8,859 nt of DNA, from assembly GCA_910588795.1 (NCBI GenBank), contig CAJURI010000078.1, forward strand, positions 1-8,859, given 5' to 3'. Below are positions 5,937-8,859 of the stretch, piece by piece. The notes beneath the pieces were generated by a model, which worked only from the letters and a program-made list of their open reading frames with translations, was not told the origin of the DNA and searched no databases. Position 1 is the stretch's first letter; each line of letters starts with the position of its first letter. A program made the position numbers and the translations under genes. The DNA is from an uncultured Duncaniella sp. (GTDB lineage: Bacteria > Bacteroidota > Bacteroidia > Bacteroidales > Muribaculaceae).

Positions 5937-8339
5937 ATGAATCTTAAATCTTTCATGAGTGTGGTGGCGGTTGCCATGCTTATGCCTATGTGCGTTTTGG
6001 CGCGTGAGGTTATAAATCTTGATTTCGGGTGGAAGTTCTGTCTTGAAGGGGCAGACTCCTCGGTTACGGTCAACCTGCCTCATGACTATCTCATCGGTCA
6101 GCCATGGGTAGAGCCTTCAGCTGATGAAAAGCCTGACAGTAGCGACCGCGCTGCAAATTTTAAAAGCCGCCTGAGCGCACGAGCATTCAAAGAACCGGTC
6201 AAAGGGGAATATACCATGAAGTTGACGCCCGATGACAGCTGGAACGGCCGACGCGTATTATTGGATTTCGGGGGCATAATGCTGGTCGGCGATGTGTACT
6301 TGAACGGAGAGCGTATCGGTGGAACCGATTATGGATACCTTGGATTTGACATAGATATATCCAAGAAGCTCCGGTATGGCGTAGAAAATGAGATCATGGT
6401 CAAAGCAGACACCGGACGCCCCTCAAATTCCCGCTGGTACACAGGCGGAGGGCTCTACCGGTCAGTAAGGCTGATAATAACGGATCCATCATTATATATA
6501 AGTCGACATGGCGTATCGGTCGAGACTACTGACATCAGCAAAGAAAAAGCTTTGGTCAGAATGACTTTGGAGTGTGAATCTAAAGGCGTGGATTCGATGT
6601 TTGTCGCCGATGTTGAGATATTGTCTCCTCAAGGGAATGCGATCTTACATAGGTCTGACACTATACCGGTAAACCGCAAATGGAGACATAGGGAATATGC
6701 TTTGAAGCCGTTTTATATTGTAGATCTGCAGCTTTGGGAGTGCGACACTCCATCGCTGTACACTGCGAATGTCAGTATAGGAAGACCCGGCTCGGGAGTG
6801 ACATCCGATAGTGTGTCCATAAAATTCGGAGTCCGGGATCTTGAATACTCTCCGGAATATGGATTGAAGATTAACGGGAAAAAAGTGCTTCTTAAAGGAA
6901 TTGCCAACCATCATACTCTCGGAGCGTTGGGGGCTGCGGCATATCCGAGAGCCATGGAGAAAAGATTGAAATTGCTTAAGGATTTCGGATTCAACCATGT
7001 GAGGACATCACATAATCCATATAGCGAGGATTTCCTTAATATATGTGACAGCCTGGGGATACTTGTTGTGGATGAACTATATGACAAATGGCTCAAGCAG
7101 TATGCCGGCGGGCGTAAGGAATGGACTGCCCAATGGCAGGAAGACCTGCCTGAATGGATAAAAAGAGACCGCAATCATCCGTCGGTGATCATGTGGAGTC
7201 TCGGCAATGAACTGCAAGGATACAACAATCTACCATTCAATGATTGGGGCGTGACCGCTTACCGACTGCAGAAGACTCTCCTTAACCGTTATGATGCCAC
7301 GCGCCCGGTGACAGTGGCCATGCATCCGCGTTACCGTTCTCTTCTCTCAGATTCGTTGCCTGCACCTTTGGCTATCGAGACTGATGTTGCCTCATATAAT
7401 TATCGTTACATGTATTTCCCAGGAGATGCGAGAAAGTATCCCGACATGATATTTTATCAGAGTGAGGCAAACAAGAGTGCGATGGGGCCTAATTTTTTCG
7501 AGCCAGACAGCAGCCGGGTCCTTGGATTGGCCTACTGGGGTATGATCGATTATCTTGGAGAGTCGGCCGGCTGGCCTGCAAAGGGTTGGACACAAGGTGT
7601 GTTTGATATTTCATTGCAGCCTAAACCTGAAGCATGGTTTGTAAAAAGCATGTTCCAGGAGAAACCTACAGTCCACATAGGAATCATAGACAATGAGGGC
7701 GAGTCATATCTGTGGAATGACGAAAAAATGACACGCTCGACACTGATAGATCATTGGAATTTGTGTAAAGGAGAAAAATATGACATCACGGCATTTAGCA
7801 ATGCCGAAGAGGTCGAGCTACGTGTCAACGGTAAAAGTTTAGGCCGTATTTCAAATGATGTGTCGGATCCTAAAGTCCGCAATCGTTTCATATGGAAGGG
7901 AGTACCGTTCACACCGGGTAAAATAGAGGCTTTGGCTTACAATGATGGATTACAGGTGGCGCGACACAGCATTGAGACTGCCGGTAGGGCGGTAAGGCTT
8001 GTTGCAGAACCTGACAGGAATAGCTGGAAAGCCGATGGTTACGATCTGCAGCATATTGTCGTAAGGGCTGTTGATGCAAAAGGCAGGACTGTACCCGATG
8101 TGACAGAATGTGTTGAATTCAGTGTCGGTGGAGAGGCTTCGATAGTCGCAGTTGACAACGGAGACATGTATAGCGGAGAATTGCATTCTCCCGAGACAGC
8201 CAATAGGGCTAAAAGATCGCTTTACGGGGGTAGGGCACTTGTCATTCTGCGCAGCACATCTAAAGCAGGAGAGGTCATGTTCACAGCTGACAGTCCGAGC
8301 CTGAAAGGAATGCAAATCAAGTTGCACTCTATAGAGTAG
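5937..8339 (+). CDS. Secreted glycoside hydrolase family 2, beta-galactosidase-like
   Basis: An 800-residue exported enzyme that should cleave terminal beta-linked sugars (galactose most likely; glucuronide or mannoside cannot be excluded). A signal peptide spans 1-22 (cleavage after VLA). Domains follow the GH2 order: sugar-binding jelly roll (about 43-182, with YTGGGLYRSV at 168-177), Ig-like (about 185-300), TIM-barrel catalytic domain (about 303-580), a DUF4982-like beta domain (about 585-680) and a C-terminal Ig-like domain (about 690-798). The acid/base is E425 in WSLGNELQ, and the nucleophile is probably E510 in FYQSEANKS. RTSHNP (356-361) and DYLGE (538-542) are also typical. In ANHHTLGALGAA (323-334), Thr327 stands where relatives usually have Asp. 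Two stop codons in tandem (8337-8342) end it. No promoter box is clear upstream, and no SusC/SusD genes are present. Confidence 0.92.
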   Translation: MNLKSFMSVVAVAMLMPMCVLAREVINLDFGWKFCLEGADSSVTVNLPHDYLIGQPWVEPSADEKPDSSDRAANFKSRLSARAFKEPVKGEYTMKLTPDDSWNGRRVLLDFGGIMLVGDVYLNGERIGGTDYGYLGFDIDISKKLRYGVENEIMVKADTGRPSNSRWYTGGGLYRSVRLIITDPSLYISRHGVSVETTDISKEKALVRMTLECESKGVDSMFVADVEILSPQGNAILHRSDTIPVNRKWRHREYALKPFYIVDLQLWECDTPSLYTANVSIGRPGSGVTSDSVSIKFGVRDLEYSPEYGLKINGKKVLLKGIANHHTLGALGAAAYPRAMEKRLKLLKDFGFNHVRTSHNPYSEDFLNICDSLGILVVDELYDKWLKQYAGGRKEWTAQWQEDLPEWIKRDRNHPSVIMWSLGNELQGYNNLPFNDWGVTAYRLQKTLLNRYDATRPVTVAMHPRYRSLLSDSLPAPLAIETDVASYNYRYMYFPGDARKYPDMIFYQSEANKSAMGPNFFEPDSSRVLGLAYWGMIDYLGESAGWPAKGWTQGVFDISLQPKPEAWFVKSMFQEKPTVHIGIIDNEGESYLWNDEKMTRSTLIDHWNLCKGEKYDITAFSNAEEVELRVNGKSLGRISNDVSDPKVRNRFIWKGVPFTPGKIEALAYNDGLQVARHSIETAGRAVRLVAEPDRNSWKADGYDLQHIVVRAVDAKGRTVPDVTECVEFSVGGEASIVAVDNGDMYSGELHSPETANRAKRSLYGGRALVILRSTSKAGEVMFTADSPSLKGMQIKLHSIE

Positions 8340-8417
8340 TAGATCGAAAAATAAATCGGAACCACATAACAAACAGAAATTATTAAATAAGCGCATTATA
8401 CCAGTCCGATGCACTCG

Positions 8418-8449
8418 AAAAATATCCCATGGTCTCACCATAGGGGTAT
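8418..8449 (-). terminator. Minus-strand terminator ending the tape measure fragment
   Basis: A 12-bp stem with one G-T pair and one bulged A is formed by 8422-8433 (ATATCCCATGGT) and 8437-8449 (ACCATAGGGGTAT) around a CTC/GAG triloop. On the minus strand it runs into TTTTT (8422-8418), so it is an intrinsic terminator in that direction. It touches the TGA of the fragment at 8451-8449. The 82 bases between the GH2 stop codons and this hairpin (8340-8421) are AT-rich and hold nothing I recognise. Confidence 0.65.
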
Positions 8450-8814
8450 CATTCAGTCAGTTGCACTTCATCTCCGATCATCCCGAGTTCCTGCTGAGCC
8501 GAGCACAAGTCCTTTATGCTTTGGATATCCTCCTCTCGCGCGCTCATAGTGTTGCGCATGACAGTGGCTAATTTGGTCTCGGCCTCAATTTGTATCGCAT
8601 AGTCATTAGTTAAACCCCTTAGCACTGTCTGGAGGTTGTTGACCGTGTCGGAAACCGAATCAATACCAGTACACAAAGCTGCAAAATTGATGACCTTTTT
8701 TTCAAGTTCAGTAGAGACCCCGACGGTTTCTTTCATGACTTTGCGCAGGGCTTCCGCATCGATAGTCAATTTTTTTAGACCGTCGGCTCCGTCTGCGATT
8801 TTAAATTGTAGATT
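8449..8814 (-). pseudogene. Truncated phage tail tape measure protein, N-terminal fragment
   Basis: The minus-strand frame reads NLQFKIADGADGLKKL, then TIDAEALRKVMKETV, then LATVMRNTMSAREEDIQSIK and ends IGDEVQLTE-stop. I recognise this as the N-terminal region of tape measure proteins of Bacteroides-type tailed phages, where the motif continues for hundreds of residues past GDEVQL. Here it stops after about 122 codons. The only usable start inside the frame is TTG at 8769-8767 (106 residues), yet the family-like sequence begins about 15 codons earlier, and a stop (8844-8842) closes the frame upstream. So both ends are damaged. The fragment is helical and charged, as expected for this part. 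It is most likely a prophage relic; a domesticated small protein is possible because a terminator follows exactly. Identity rests on memory of the family. Confidence 0.65.
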
Positions 8815-8858
8815 CCAAAACGAAGTGCAACGTTTTGGAGACTAAAAATGGTAGATTC
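8808..8858. repeat. 8-bp direct repeats around a 35-bp insert with inverted repeat
   Basis: GTAGATTC occurs at 8808-8815 and again at 8851-8858. Between and partly overlapping them is a perfect 9-bp inverted repeat, TCCAAAACG (8814-8822) and CGTTTTGGA (8831-8839), with an 8-nt spacer. The whole lies at the 5' end of the tape measure fragment. It resembles a very small insertion with target duplication or a recombinase site, but repeats this short can arise by chance. Confidence 0.4.
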
Positions 8859-8859
8859 A

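Noticed and set aside
7950..8441. 163-codon minus-strand frame at the end of the GH2 gene
   Set aside because: It is antisense to conserved GH2 C-terminal domains and ends in the hairpin region. No recognisable motifs.
8460..8831. 10-bp inverted repeat GTTGCACTTC (8460-8469) / GAAGTGCAAC (8822-8831) flanking the tape measure fragment, suggesting an invertible segment
   Set aside because: A 10-bp match over this distance is expected a few times by chance in a window of this size, no invertase gene is seen, and mental inversion does not restore an open gene.
8814..8857. Minus-strand reading SLQNVALRFG at the right edge, like the start of an ABC-F ATPase
   Set aside because: Only about 15 codons, no start codon or Walker motif in view, and it competes with the simpler small-insertion explanation. 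Too short to support a gene.
1..8859. CRISPR array, restriction-modification, toxin-antitoxin or other defence system
   Set aside because: No regularly spaced direct repeats with unique spacers and no genes of such families are present. The only regular repeats are the coding repeats of the DKNYY protein.

Overview
The window looks like chromosomal DNA of a Bacteroidales bacterium, possibly a Muribaculaceae-type gut anaerobe. Four promoters match the Bacteroidetes form (TTG or TTTG upstream, TAnnTTTG at -7). Clear Shine-Dalgarno sites are absent in front of the genes. The one tRNA encodes no CCA. The gene set (HAE1 efflux pump, DKNYY-repeat protein, secreted GH2 glycosidase, fragment of a Bacteroides-type phage tape measure protein) fits. 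The genus is an inference; phylum and order are fairly secure.

Layout. 1-54 is sequence foreign to the neighbouring gene, perhaps the end of a mobile element. It abuts an almost complete AcrB-type RND efflux permease (homology from 55, first start codon 97, end 3231) whose native start is missing. Two bases further on ends the convergent AlkD-like DNA glycosylase gene (3989-3234, minus). A compact divergent promoter region (4000-4047) separates it from a secreted DKNYY-repeat protein (4058-4675). Next come the class A RNase P RNA with its own promoter (about 4765-5208), a small YeaQ/GlsB-family membrane protein (5335-5586) with terminator, tRNA-Gln(CTG) with a strong promoter and a 17-bp terminator hairpin (5774-5889), and a secreted GH2 beta-galactosidase-like enzyme (5937-8339). 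The right end holds a decayed fragment of a phage tail tape measure gene on the minus strand (8449 to about 8814). It has a hairpin terminator at its 3' end and a 43-bp insertion-like structure at its 5' end.

How it fits together. Most of the window is ordinary core genome made of single-gene units rather than one operon. Two housekeeping RNAs lie close together: RNase P RNA, and a tRNA whose roughly 50-nt leader RNase P would remove. The pump gene has no outer-membrane channel gene after it, and the GH2 gene has no visible polysaccharide-utilisation partners. The unusual parts are the two edges, where both the pump and the tape measure fragment are broken at their 5' ends. No clearly new multi-gene system is visible. 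The best leads are the edge disruptions, the enlarged P19 region of the RNase P RNA, and the mismatch between its GGU motif and a tRNA without encoded CCA.
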